64,000 nucleotides of DNA from Verpa conica. Lineage: Eukaryota > Ascomycota > Pezizomycetes > Pezizales > Morchellaceae. The translations under genes and the position numbers were made by a program. Location of the stretch: contig JAUFSD010000024.1 of NCBI GenBank assembly GCA_033030425.1, positions 434,001 to 498,000 on the forward strand, read 5' to 3'. The first letter of the stretch is position 1. Each line of letters opens with the position of its first letter. The notes under the pieces are model-generated. The model saw only the letters and a list, made by a program, of their open reading frames with translations. It had not been told where the DNA came from and ran no database searches. Below, piece after piece: positions 45,503 to 58,157 of this stretch.

Positions 45503-48057
45503 ATGCCACCAAAGCGCAAGCGTGGTGCCGAGGCCACTGAAGCTGCAGCTCCGTCATCTGATCTGGACCAAGTCAGGAACATGGAAGAGTTTGCGGCACT
45601 GGGACAATATCTGTTCATGTTCGGTGTCGGGGCCCTGAAGCTACCAGACTTTGGGCGAGAGGTAAGCCGACAGCTTGTATCCTATGATAAGTCTCTTTCG
45701 TTCACTTACATATCTCTTGTTGTTTACCAGGAGCTCGAGACAGCGTTGTTGGCGCCGCAGTCAACACTGATTGAGCAAATACAGCTGACGCTCATCAAGA
45801 TGGTGACTTTGAACCCGCGACTTGTAATTGAACAATTCGATGAGCAGGCAAGGAAACAGTACTTATTACACAAACCTAAGGCGAACCCCTTTGAAGGTGA
45901 TGATGAGACCGCGAGTTCTTTTGGGGATATGGATTTATTCGCAAAGGTTCGTACCGTTTCTCCCCCATTTCTATTATTACTCTATGATAATAATAATGCT
46001 GGTGGTGATGTTAATGGCTAATATCCCTTGGAATAGATTCGCGTATTACATCAGCTCTCCATATGGACTTTTACGTATCCAAACCAAATTCGTGAAAAGA
46101 TGGAGGATGTTGATATTTCTGAAGAACTTTCCTGGGTGAGTTCCTTTGAAATGATTATCTATTACATCAATGAATAGTGCTAATCTTCAGTAGAGAATGG
46201 AGTCTGCCGGCTACGACAGTAAAGGAAATGAGTACTTCATACTTGACGATAACCGGCTGTATCGCCGTACACCTTGGATAGAAGCTACAGCCGCCGTCTC
46301 TAAAAAGAAGGCACAGGTGCCGCGTACGGGGCGTAAACGTAGACGAGTATCAGCTTGTGCTATCGGTGATGAATCCGACGAAGCCCCAGCTAAGGTCGAT
46401 GAAGGTAGGGCATGGGCATGCATTTGTATATCACCACAGGACTGGGAGAGTTTTGTGGCAGGCTTAAAAGTCTCAAAAAATAAAGACGAGAAGATTCTTT
46501 ATGAATATTTAAATACAGATGTTTTACCAGAGATCCGCCGAGGTGAGGAGGTAGGTTTTCCTAGTCTAACCCGATATACCAGAGAGTGAGTGCTAAAAAG
46601 TGGCTTGGTTACAGCTTAAGCAAAAGAAATTGCTCGATCTGGAGAAAGAGCGACAAAAGCAAGAAGCCGTAGCTAACAGAAAGAGATCCTCCCGCATTGA
46701 TGAAAAAATGGCCCGTAGAAAGGAGGAGGAGGAGAAGGCTGCTGAGGCACGTAAAGAAGAGGAAATCTTGAAGAAGACTCAGGCAGAGGAGCGCAAACGC
46801 GATAAGGTTAGCAACTATTGTCCTCAATTACCTGAAACTTATAAACTACAATTACCGGTATATATTTACATCTACTGTAGGAACGAGAAGCTCGTCTAGC
46901 GGCACATGAGCGACAGGTCGAGCGACAGAAAAAAGCACGAGAAAAGAAGTTACAAACACAAGAGGTGGCGAGCAGCAGGGCTACGTCTGGTGATGAGAGT
47001 AGTGTGAATGGTCTTAGGGTCTCGACGAGAATCCATACAAGGAGATCACAGCGATCACCATCTGTCGAAGAGAAGGAAGGAGACTGGCTATTTGATTGCC
47101 GTTGTGGCGTTTACGGTAGATTTATTCTCTCTATTTATCTATAATATCCCTACTTCAGAGCTGACTAGTTCTCTTTCTCCCAGGAAAAAAACATGTACGA
47201 TCTTGACAAAAACTCCAAAATACTTGATAAATAGTGAAACTGATGCTGAAACTTCCTAGGCAGGTGGATCAACGATTATCGCTTGTGATAAATGTGCTGT
47301 TTGGCAACATCTTGCCTGTCAGGGCCTTCCACCTTCATTTATAGAGGGCGATTTCACCTGTGAACGATGTAGGCGCCGTAAAGCCGCCCGTGAAATTGCC
47401 AATAACTCACGTGTTACCATCAAGCTCCGTATCACTCCTTCGGCCAAGGTTCCCCCGATGGATGTACCTAAGGTTCAAGAAAAGAGTACGCCAGCGGCTC
47501 CGAAATCTCCTGACCAACAAATGAGTCTTCCGCAAGTATCTCAAGTTGAGAGCCTAAATGAATTGAGGCATGAGACAAAATTAGCCCCCGGGCACAGCGA
47601 TGGTGGTCAAGGGTGTAAGGAAGCAAATATGCAGGAGAATCTAGGGTCTACTATGAATAAGGACCCATCCGCGTTTGGAAAACTCGAAGCCAATAGAGTA
47701 AAGAATGATGGAAGCGGCAACAGCATGAGAGAGGTACCAGCAGAAGCTTCGGCTGATTTCCTCCTACCCATGGCTCGTTCAGAGAACGACACATCTGGTT
47801 CCCAGCAACTAGGGAATGTGAGTGCAGCTGAGCATCCCAGCTTTATCAGTGTTGTACAGAAGCCTCACTTCTCGGCATCCTCTAAAGACAAATCACAGTC
47901 CTATAAGCAACCATTGAAGCTGGTAAACGGTATCTCTGGTACTATTCCCAGCGGTTTTGTAGATCATTTGCCGTCCCCGTCAAGCCCCCCGTTTATGGAA
48001 AGCCTCGATACTACTGAAATTGACCCTTCCGGAAAAAGCAAGGCACCATTATCATGA
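45503..48057 (+). CDS. DDT/WHIM-PHD-finger chromatin protein (RSF1/CECR2-like)
   Basis: There are seven exons: 45503-45661, 45731-45946, 46037-46135, 46194-46550, 46615-46806, 46881-47115 and 47264-48057, giving 683 residues. The N-terminus (PPKRKRG) is basic. Residues ~25-150 form a DDT/WHIM-like helical module (GQYLFMFGVGALKLPDF, KIRVLHQLSIWTFTYPNQIREKMED), followed by GYDSKGNEYFILDDNRLYRR. A charged coiled coil (about 270-400) leads into a PHD finger at ~413-465: WLFDCRCGVYG, IIACDKCAVWQHLACQ, FTCERCRR. The last ~210 residues are disordered. DDT-PHD proteins of this layout serve as histone-reading accessory subunits of ISWI-type remodellers; the exact complex is inferred. The PHD finger is split by the longest intron (148 nt), and its 3' border is the least certain. 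Confidence 0.88.
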
Positions 48058-51000
48058 GAACATCCATACCCAGAATATGCTCACCAGTCCGGTAAGATCC
48101 GTAAATGCCTAGACCTCGGCCGTTTTTTCTAAAGTTTGAGCTGCGATGCGCATTTCCCCTTTCTATCTTTTAAGGGCATCACTACTCATGTACATAGTTA
48201 GAAATAGGCAAGAAAAGTAAAAATGCTAGGAATTATACCTTAGTACTAGTGTAGGAGAGATTAATATGTCTATAGCTTGTGCTATCGGCGGGGGAGGGGG
48301 CATAGAATTATCATGATAAATGCGTCGATGTCTCAGATTCTCTTTTTAAAAACAGTCCACATGCTAATCTTATAGTTAAAACTTTCTTTTCACAAACGTT
48401 ATGAGGGCAGGAATATTGTGGCAAAGTGATTAAAGTAATGTGAAAATCACCTGATAAATACTAATATTAACTAATAGCTACACGCATTTTTTTACTTTAA
48501 ATTTTAACGCTAACAGTATTATGAGACTAAATCGCAAAGAACAAAGGTGTGGTGCATACCCTTGAGATACTAACCTAATTAAATACCACATAGATAATAC
48601 ACTACCCTCACAAGATAGTTAAATTTATATATGTAAAGAAGATGTTTTTAGGTATGTATAGTGGTAATGGTGATGATGTAGGTAGAGTGAATATGAAACT
48701 TGTTTATTGACCCTGTACATGGCTGAGCACTTCAATAGGCTCTACGATTTTAAATTTTTTATACCTGGTGCTTCACTGTAAACAGCGCATAAACCACAAC
48801 AATAAACGATGATGGCACGTGGGGTTAGGACGGAAGCGGCTGCCCTATGCTGGGAGGGCTGCTGCAGCCAGATACGCCTAAGTGTTGCCAAGACAAACTC
48901 GACTGCCGAGTGATGTGATATGACTAAGTATGAAGGAGTTAAGGGGCATCAGCACCTCTATTGGTCATGGCAGCCCAGCTTATTGGGCCGTGGTTAACCC
49001 TGCTGCAGAACTAGAGACATAAGGCTTCAGAGCAGATTACGGAGAGAAATGTCTTACAATCCTGGCGTTCCGCTTCCAACTATTGACACCTAGCGAAGGG
49101 TCCCTGGCGCAACGCAATTAGAGTTATTCAAATACATGTAGTATACTAAATTAATTAGATATGTCTTGTCCTAGCTGCCTTGCCGTAGCTGGCGTATGTA
49201 GCTGCCAATGACTTCACACAATATGCGGAGTACGCGGGCAGATTAAGCCGAAAGCTATCGGTGCACGCACCTGAAAGTCACACATCTCTTTCTGTTCCCA
49301 GAGGTCTGGATGCACATGTAAGGAACCGGAACAATTAGGGCATGCACCTGCCTTCTCCAGAAAATCCCAAGAATCTTCCACGCGCCGGACAGTGTATCAA
49401 GCACCCTCTGTACCTATATTGCTTGTTCGTGCATCACCATGCAGAAGCGGTAACGGTACCATGGTTTGCTTCGTCCGCTACTGCAACGTAGCCCCGCCTC
49501 TGTGTATCCCTGTGTGAGGTATGCATGCATTCGCCCTCTAGTGAAGCGGTAGAGGACACTTTTTTTATGATATGATCGCCGGTCAATTGTGTGGAATAGG
49601 CACTCACTAGTCCCTAATAATATTTGTTTGCAACTTCCGTGCTAGTTCTTTTATGAGAAATCCGTGCACGATGGCGTATCGGAGTTAATCTAGCTTTTTG
49701 TGCCGGGAGCCAGGCTCTTGGGCAAATATGTAGAGTAAAAACACTCCTTCTAGGTCCCAGGGTTCATTATTTTGGCAATGGAAGTACCGGATTAGAGAAA
49801 CTGCGTTGGCGATTACTATCTAAATTAGCATTGGACCAACTACTCAGTCAAAAAGTATAACTTACTATGTAGATGGCCGCATCAAAAATCTCTTTAAATG
49901 CTTTACTACATTGGGTGACAATCGCACGACCTTTCCTAGACATTTTTTGCCAGGCACACCTCTTCTCTTTTGCGTTGACTGACTAGCCTCCCACATGATT
50001 AGGATTTGGTACATATAGGCCTGCTTGCCGTTGCTGTAGTACTAAGAACAAAGAACTTCGTCGACTGGCCCCTCGCCAGTGTTTCCTATCGTTGTATTTT
50101 CAAAGGCTTCCCCTACTAGTAACGAACAAAGAGCATTCGAAATATCACGCCCCGGGGGTTGAGTATGCATGTTTGTTCGCATTTTACTGTCGACCTGCGT
50201 AATCCAAGCGTGTAGCCAGTACCAATCGCAGCTTCCCGCTGGCCGTCAGCTTCCAGGATAGCATTGGATGTGAAGGAACAATTTCAATACATGGGTTCGT
50301 TCTATCTACCAATCTTATATCCCATTTCATCTTGTCATTGGAAGATTGTTGTCAACTGTGGCTTTGGACGTCGTTTGTTTCGTCCGCAAGACTAAACATC
50401 AAATTATCCACGCGTAGATATAACTCAAGTTCGGATGAACAATAATCCCCTAAGAAAACCAAAACCACTACTTCGAATAGAAAGCTTTCCACGAAGCGCT
50501 GGAACCACCCTCGCTTAATCATCCAGGTCAAAATCCTAGAAGACTAGAGATTGTCGTCAAACACTCCTGGGATAACTTCAGTCTGCACCGCATATCTCAG
50601 CAGCATTCACTCGTGACAAAGAGGTATAAGTCACCTTAGCGCATTTTACTAGATCCATAAACCCCATAGCTAAACCCCGTTCCCTTGGAGTAGCTTGCCG
50701 CTGTAGGACCGCTCTCTTATATTGCTGTCCATCCCAGGGTCGGACATACTGTCCTTTACCAACAATCCTGTGCCGAATAATCCAAACGTATGCTTCGAAC
50801 TGAAATCATTGACACCTTGACTTCCAAAGCCCCCCAAATCGTGCAAGTTATTAGAAAAGCCGTCCGATTTACGGTACTTGGTAGGGATACCTTAACAGCG
50901 CTCATAACGGTAACAGAAAAACACCCACCACCATCACCCACCATCACCACTAGTCATACAAAACAGTAAACTAGAGCCACCCCACAGCATTCAGCGCATT

Positions 51001-51357
51001 GCTGAAATCTCCACGAAAAACCCACATCACTCTCAAGTTCCACTCCTTAAGATTGGGAAAATCTTACTTTTCATCTGGACTTCAATCCTACCCAACTTTC
51101 TAATCAAGAGAGCTTTCCGAGTGGGAGAAATCACTTACAACACCGGCGAATACTAGGGCCAAATAGGGGTAAACATAAATCCAACGTGTGTTACTGCTTG
51201 TCGTTCTTTAGTTTTTCTGGGAGCTGAATATGTTTTTCTTCTAGGGAAAAATGTCATCGAGCGCCATGACAGGTCTACCATCTAGGATAAATACTCAGAT
51301 AAATATGGAATTATTAGTTAGTGTTACAATACTTTAAGGCCTAAAATATAATCTGAC
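48058..51357. other. 3.3-kb intergenic region without genes
   Basis: No supported coding region and no clear transposon. The first 700 bases are AT-rich. The part from 48780 to 51100 is of mixed composition, with only short frames lacking any recognisable domain. The final part is presumably the promoter of the HMG-box gene. Long upstream regions are common for developmental regulators. Confidence 0.5.
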
Positions 51358-53048
51358 ATGATAGTGAAGCAGAGTGATGAATACAATCTGGTAGACAGTG
51401 GGTACCATGATCTAACAGTACGTTCAACTCATTCCTTTGACTCTCCAAAAGCCTACTAATACCTAGTTTCAAGCAGGATGGCTACTTTCAGGATCAATTC
51501 TCTCCAATAGGTGGAGAGGTGAGTTACCATGTTCATCAAGATTTTCAGCCCATCAACTAATCATTGTAAAAGTACGTCAATTCTGAAGAGACACATCAAA
51601 CTGTGTCACCAATAGCTCATATACCTCATACACGGCCTACCCGTAGTATGGGGGGCGATATTTCTAGAGTGACTAACAACAAGTCCTCGATCATCACCAA
51701 AAGCGGGCCAGACGGTGAACCTGTGAAGGTGGCTAGAGTCTGCAAAGTTGCTAGAAAACGCAAAGGCAACGGCGAAAAGGCAGACAAACCAAAACTACCA
51801 AAATTGACAAAGCCTCTGAGCGAACTCACCAGGGATTATCAGGGCCTCCCTATAAGGAATATGGAATGTTGGGTCCACCGAACTGCGGAGGTGCGTAGGC
51901 AGGAAGTTGACAAACGGGGAGGATATGTGACAAGACCTATGAACAGTTTTATGCTGTATCGCTCAGCTTTTGCGGAACGCACCAAGCTATGGTGTCTTCA
52001 GAATAACCACCAAGTTGTCTCATCCGTTAGTGGTGAGAGTTGGCCCCTCGAATCTGCAGCCATTAGAGAAAAATATAACGAGCTGGCAAAAATCGAACGA
52101 GGTAATCACCAGGCAGCTCACCCTGGGTACAAGTTCTCGCCAAGCAAAGCCCAAAATTCGAAGAAAAGGAAGGATCCCAAGGGTATTGAGGATACCGAAG
52201 CAAGTGATAATGAGACTTATCCCGATGAAGAAGACTATACGAGTATGACAGGGGGCTCCCGATTGAGGAAAACAGTCCGCGGTGGAAAGAAGAACCCAAA
52301 GGCTTCAACCCAAGCTCAAAGTGTAGGAAATCCTATTAGCGGTTACATGGGCCTATGTTACGACCACATGGAAGGTGGAGCCCAGCGATCTTCCTTCACT
52401 CACAACAATCCTGGTAAAACGCCGCCTCTGTGTATGGGTAGTACCGATATGAGTGGTCAGTATTATCAAACGACGGTCCGCGCCAATTCCACAACCCCAA
52501 TATCTCATTCGATACACCCAGCAATAATCGAAGATGTAACGATTCGGAAAACCCAAGTCCCAATGGGTGTGATGAACCAGGCTAGGCTTTATCATATGGA
52601 TTCAATTGATGGTTATGTCTTACAGCCCATCTTCCAGAATCTTCAGGATAACTCGAAAGTTGATCCTGCTCTCCTCGATGATGAGCAAACTCATATAAAC
52701 CCGTACAATAATTTTCGGCTACAAAATATCAATGAAGGCGAATTTTTGTCTAGTAATTTCGCCGATGAAGGAAACTACGAAGCTAGTCAATTCGATATCG
52801 ATCGTTTATTTGCTACCGCGACAGGTAGTCAAATTCCAGATATTAATTTTCCTGACGGCGGAGTTTCTATAGAGTCTACTAGCCATCTTGATGGAAGCGG
52901 TTTGAATCCCAGGTTCGACGTCAGAAAGTTGCCTGGTTATGACCAAAGCATGCAGGGTTTTTTGGATAACCAAGATCCGTGGAGCGTGACTGGAGAAATT
53001 AACCATGAGGATGGCGACCAATTCCGCTATGACGAATGGTTACAATGA
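51358..53048 (+). CDS. HMG-box sexual-development regulator (FMF-1/PaHMG5/Ste11-like)
   Basis: The secure part is the long exon 51573-53048. Two small upstream exons are inferred, 51358-51417 and 51474-51518, giving 526 residues in all. The first ATG in the long exon is at 51648. Between residues ~155 and 225 is a MATA-type HMG box: TRPMNSFMLYRSAFAER, NNHQVVSSVSGESW, YNELAKIERGNHQAAHP, YKFSPSK. This pattern matches the FMF-1 (Neurospora), PaHMG5 (Podospora) and Ste11 (fission yeast) group, which controls mating-type and pheromone genes. A basic patch precedes the box (VARKRKGNGEKADKPK) and the C-terminal half is disordered and acidic. The upstream exons read YNLVDSGYHDLTQDGYFQDQ across the first junction. 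The first 3' splice site has a competing AG 7 bases earlier, so the N-terminus is tentative. Confidence 0.85.
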
Positions 53049-54077
53049 TGTAAAAAATTCAGACAGATAGTCAGAGCGATATGATTGGAGGCCTTCCTAA
53101 TACTAGGACTAGAAGTTCGATATATGGGGTTAGATGGGGGAATGACCGAAGGTATATGAGAATAAGGAAATGAGTGTTACCTAGTACTAGGAGGTTATTT
53201 CTTTTGTACAATGCCGTTCGGGCGTGCTTTTGTTCCTATTCTCGTCTTTTTTGCTATTAGAAGGACTTTCCTTCCTCTCAATTCGTATACGTAGTCATTA
53301 TTGATCTATCATCTAACTGTTTACTTTCTTGCTTGAGGTATATCTCTCTCAGTGGTTGGGTTTTTGTTAGTTGTTTTGCATACCCCCCCCCATTCCTAGA
53401 TAGGTCTACTTATCTGTTTTTCTCTATTCATTTTCGTGTATTTTACTCATTCATGATGCGCAGCTAGTAGTTCGTCGAATGATACCCTCCAAGATAAGAA
53501 ACTACTCTATAGGACTCGTATGCCGAAGCATCGTAAGGTAAATGGTAATATCCTATCCGTGAGTAATATGTATTTAAGTTTTTGAAATTGTATATTGGCC
53601 CTATGGTTATTTTGTCGTCTAGATTATATTTGTGATCGGGGTATGATGGCACAACTCCACTTACTAATAAAAGAGTTTGGCTCGGGGTACATAGCAACCA
53701 ACCCACAACTTCTAGAGGGACCAGATATCTCGAGAATCCCCCTCTGAATGGCCTTGCTAAATGATATTGAGTTTTCAGAGCCTAGAAAGTGCTACTTTTT
53801 TCCTGTACCCGCACCAATATTGTTATGGACTTTTTTGGCGTTCTGTACGGTTGCTACCCCCAAGCCAAACTTTTTTTATTGGCAAGTAGTTTATACATGT
53901 GTAACTTATGTATCCTAGACATCAATAACCTAGGTATCCCTGTACGCATACGGATACAACTCCTCGCCTTCCCCAGCACGTCTTCCAGCAGTCGACTCTC
54001 TACACCTACACTACTGCTATTACTACCGCTACTACTACTACTACTACTACTACTATACTGTCGTGTCCTACTCTCGG
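53049..54077. other. Spacer between the HMG-box and PSF1 genes
   Basis: It comprises the 3' flank of the HMG-box gene and the promoter of PSF1. A (CTA)n microsatellite lies at about 54024-54055, within 25 bases of the PSF1 start codon, so it is probably in the leader. No gene is supported. Confidence 0.5.
54024..54055. repeat. (CTA)n microsatellite in the PSF1 leader
   Basis: About ten CTA units end just before the PSF1 ATG at 54078. Length variation here would change the 5' UTR. Confidence 0.85.
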
Positions 54078-54914
54078 ATGTACGGAGATCTCGGCCTGAA
54101 GTTGGTTCGTTTTTTAAAAAGTTCCTTGAATAAGTTCAACTCGTTTTAAAAAATAACTCGGAAAAATCTGCTGGCTCTTTTTATTGACGGTATTACACAT
54201 CAGGTACAACATGCCAAACGGACGCAATCACTCGTGCACCTTCCCCCTTTCCAAGCAGAGATAGTCCGAGCCGTGACTCGCGAAGTTCGGGATCTCGACC
54301 GTGATGTTACTGAGATGCTTGAACCGTTTGATGGACATTTCGACCCTTCGGAAGATCCAGCAACAGCATGTTCACTCCTAGTCAGACATCTCTGTATGCG
54401 TAGAAATAAGCGCTGTCTCCTAGCATACCATCGAGTTAGGTCTGATAAAATAGAAGAGATGTGCTGGAACGGAAGTGATTTGCTGGAGCAAATACAACAA
54501 GGTGCAAGCAAGAGACTGGACGAGGAAAACATAGGAGTGGGCGGCACCAATGGGGGAAGTGGGCCGGTGGTTTTGGGTACTATTGACGGCGTAAACACGA
54601 GCTCTCTGAGTCCTGATGAGGCAGAATATGCAAGACAGTATAGTGATTTGTTGGCAGCATATAAGGGTCAGTGGACAGACATCGATTTAACAGGATCTTT
54701 GGAACCACCGAGAGATCTATTCATTGATGTTCGAGTATTGAAGGACGCCGGGGAAATTCAAACTGAATACGGGTGAACATCCTAGACCATATCCCAATTG
54801 CAAGGCTAACTAATTTTCAGCGCTATCACTCTCACTAAGAACAGTCAATTCTTTGTGAGGCAAGGCGATGTCGAACGACTAATTACACAAGGATTTCTAC
54901 AAAAGTTAAACTAG
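54078..54914 (+). CDS. PSF1: GINS complex subunit Psf1
   Basis: Three exons, 54078-54104, 54204-54772 and 54821-54914, encode 229 residues. The first exon has only nine codons (MYGDLGLKL) and joins to VQHAKRTQSLVHLPPFQ, together the characteristic Psf1 N-terminus. The A-domain continues with CMRRNKRCLLAYHRVRSDKI. After a Gly-rich linker comes the B-domain: PRDLFIDVRVLKDAGEIQTE, YGAITLTKNSQFFVRQGDVE and ITQGFLQKLN. Psf1 with Psf2, Psf3 and Sld5 forms GINS, part of the CMG replicative helicase; nuclear. The length is near the family norm (~200-210), slightly extended by the linker. Introns are 99 and 48 nt. Confidence 0.97.
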
Positions 54915-55761
54915 AACTGAATGGCTTTCCGCTTTAGTGTAGTACATTAATGATTCCCTTTCTGTAAAATTCACTTCTTTCCGAGTTCTTAACATGATGG
55001 TCAAGAACAAAGTGCAACCACACAGGCAGATGCTTTTGCCTATAATTCAGACCATTTTTCTAGACGCTTCTATTGAAATCTGTACAATTTCCATTTCTAC
55101 TGTAGAGTGGATCCGGTTCCTCTACACCCACCCTAGGGGAATTAGGGTAAGTAGTAATAAAAGAGTCCGTATCCAAATTACTTTAAGAAATTTCTCTCAA
55201 CCCTAAGAAACAGTGTATCTACAGTTTATAAATAGGAGGATCTTAGACCAGAAGCGAATTAAGGGGATAAAATTATAAGTACGTGCTGACAGTTGTGGTT
55301 GAAGGTACCTGAGCTATACCTAAGACTAGTACATAGCCCTAGAAGAATATTTCTACCAAGACCACTATTGATTACTACAATAAACATTGTATTTTTACTA
55401 GTCATATAGGTACTCTATAATATCCACCTACTATATCATCAACATGAATTTTTTTAAACTAGCCCCCACAATTACTGCGATGCAGTTCACTCCTGCCACC
55501 AAGGTCGTACATTATACAAACTTCTGAACGAGGAGCCGTTCCTAGGAGCCCAGACTAGACGCACATCGACACTGGCAGTGATTCTATAGAGACCACGTGG
55601 TTGGTATAGCCTGTATGAGGGGGGGAGGGCCCAGGAAAAAAAAGCCTACTAAACCATTACATAACCCCACGCTACTTGCTAGGAGAAAAAGTTTGTCACC
55701 GGGTACAACAAGGCTTCATAGGATAATAGCCCAATTTTGTTCTATAACGCGCTTGTAGAAA

Positions 55762-55945
55762 CAGTCGCACCTCGCTATGCCGGATCTCAATATCCCGGAT
55801 CCTTTGCTGTCCCGTACGAAACGCCCTGGCTAAAACATTTTGTCTACTGCGAAATAAATTTGCTATCCCGGATTCTTTGTAAAAACTTTCTATCCCGTAC
55901 GAGATCCTCTGGATTCTTGGTATCTGGCATATCGAGGTGCGACTG
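55762..55945. mobile_element. 184-bp MITE-like element with pogo/Tigger-like ends
   Basis: The terminal inverted repeats CAGTCGCACCTCGCTATGCC (left) and CAGTCGCACCTCGATATGCC (right, reverse complement) match at 19 of 20 positions. The interior holds an imperfect direct duplication (TATCCCGGATYCTTTG followed by TCCCGTACGA). The flanks are AA on both sides rather than the expected TA. No coding capacity. Confidence 0.75.
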
Positions 55946-58137
55946 AACTTGATAACTAGGGATTGCCTTTTGAAATAACCTCTCTATGTAGTAGAAGATT
56001 TCTAGAACTTAGAAATCACTAGTTACTGTTGTATTTAGAGTTGTTTTGTCGTGACAAACCTTTTTTTGGCAAGTAGTATAATCAAGTTGCTGTAGGATTG
56101 AAAAAGCCTGATAGGACACTTGACTAGCTAGGCTTATAAAGGTCTTAGTATAGTCCACCGTCATGTGTCAATCTCCAGTGCCCGTTGCCACACCAGGAAC
56201 AGAATGCATAATTATAACTGCCGAGTTTTATGCTGCCGCTAGGCCGAACTAATGCCCCTCACATTTAACTAAATACCCTAGTCACAAAGAACTCGAAAAC
56301 CAATACCACCTAGAGTTAGAATACCGGTTCCATCTAACTAACCGCCTCCGATAAATTAGTGGACAAAATAAGCGAAGTTATCCTAGTGAACCCTTAAACT
56401 AGTGGCCTATAACTCAAGATAGGAAAGAACTAATTAAAAATACAGGCTTTACTTTTACCCACCATTATTCGCCATCTTTAATAAAGATCTCCTGGCCCCA
56501 ATAATTGCACCTTTGGTTTTTCTTGCCAGCCCCAGGCCGGGTACGGTCTCCGCATACACCTTTCTGATTAATAATAATAGAAATACCTACCAAGAGCTTG
56601 CGTACTATATACGTAAAGCTGCCTAATTGTTTGTGTAATTAATGAGGAAGGGGGAAACATACGCAAAATCTCCATACCATCAATATATATATATATATAT
56701 ATCACTCCTACAGTGTGGATTTTATTAGATCTCCAGATCACCTCTACAGTAAAAAATAACCTGAGTATATTATAAAACATTTGCCATATAAGAAAATATG
56801 GGATTTCGGCCAAATGACTAATAAGTTGAACAAAAATAATAAAAGTTGAAATCGACCATATAATTACAATAGCAGAAAGAGGGGTGTTTTCACTACCACA
56901 TTGGTGGGAATTACGGTTTTAAGCCAGAAATACTACCAAGTTGGTCAAAAAGTCCTGTAACACAGCTGACTTAATCTAGCATTCTCCAGAATACCGCACA
57001 AATGCCATACCAAAAACACCCCACTTTCCTGTACTGTATTTAATATTACTCACCTACATAGGCCTCCATCAACGGATTATGTAGTTAGCAGATCAACCAT
57101 CAATGTTTAAATGACTACAGTTAGACGTCACCCAGTATATAAGAAGCTATATCTCAGCTTTTCAAGCACACCGGACACCCCAGCATCCCTTAATCACATG
57201 TAAATAGTAACCAATAATGTTCATGATATTAGATAAGAAATTCTACTAGAATAAGGTGGTCAGTTCCATATTCCCTTAGCCTTAGGTCCAAATAACATTT
57301 AGGAATGTTGTGGAATGGCCTCTCTAGGGGGTTTGTGGCAGAAAAAGCAAACACCAACGCTGTCGAGCTTGTACCCAAGCCTGGGTGCTTACCTTTCTAT
57401 CTATTGCATGTTATAGGCGTTGAGGATCAACACCCCGCGGTAGCGAGACGAGGCGGTAACTCCAATTGGACAGAAGTAAAGATTACTCGGCGCATGTACG
57501 TTAGGGACGATCAACGCGACCCCACAAAATGCGGTAGCAGTGGTATAATATTATTGATGAATGTCGGAATAAACCAGTCGTACTACGTAATTCTAGGACG
57601 CGGCAGAAGTTCCGGAATCTTAAGAAATGTGGTAGGAGGTACATATACTCAAGACAATCTAGCGAGAAGTTCTGGAACCGCTCATAGTAGTTTTAGTTCC
57701 TATTTCTAGAGGTCGAAACCCACCGTGTCTTGACTTGCCTCGTCTTATCATATGACAGCATAGTTATTTCTAGTTCAGGCACAAAATACGGAGAAATGAC
57801 TCTTTGCTTGGAAACTTGAGTACGTATAATCTAGCGGTAGTTTTAAAGGTCACGATTGTGTCTACGCTAATGTCTTTTGGTGCCACAACAGGAACGCGGA
57901 AAAATCTGGGACCAGGATTGTCAAGAAAATCTTTAACCAGGCTGCATGAGGCTACAGCTTGGAAGTGCTAAGCGACACCATCCGGTCCGACGGCAGTCTC
58001 TCTTGCCAATCAAGCAAAATTTCGTATTTTCGATCTTAAAAGCCTGTAGGCTTTCGTCATTCACCTTTAGAATTTTCCCATAGTATATACATATTGCTAC
58101 TGGCGGTGTAGCGTCGGATTCTAGACTCGTGTAAACA

Positions 58138-58157
58138 CATCAAGGAGCTCCTTGATG
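58138..58157. repeat. Perfect 20-bp palindrome
   Basis: CATCAAGGAGCTCCTTGATG, with no spacer, lies about 700 bases upstream of the transporter gene. It could be a binding site for a dimeric regulator or a chance hairpin. Confidence 0.7.

Noticed and set aside
47008..47259. 83-codon frame overlapping the PHD-gene exon and intron
   Set aside because: It is a shifted frame of the exon read into the intron; the true frame gives the PHD zinc-finger sequence.
57305..57709. 134-codon plus-strand frame
   Set aside because: No recognisable motif or flanking splice structure; composition resembles the surrounding non-coding DNA. Kept out for lack of support.
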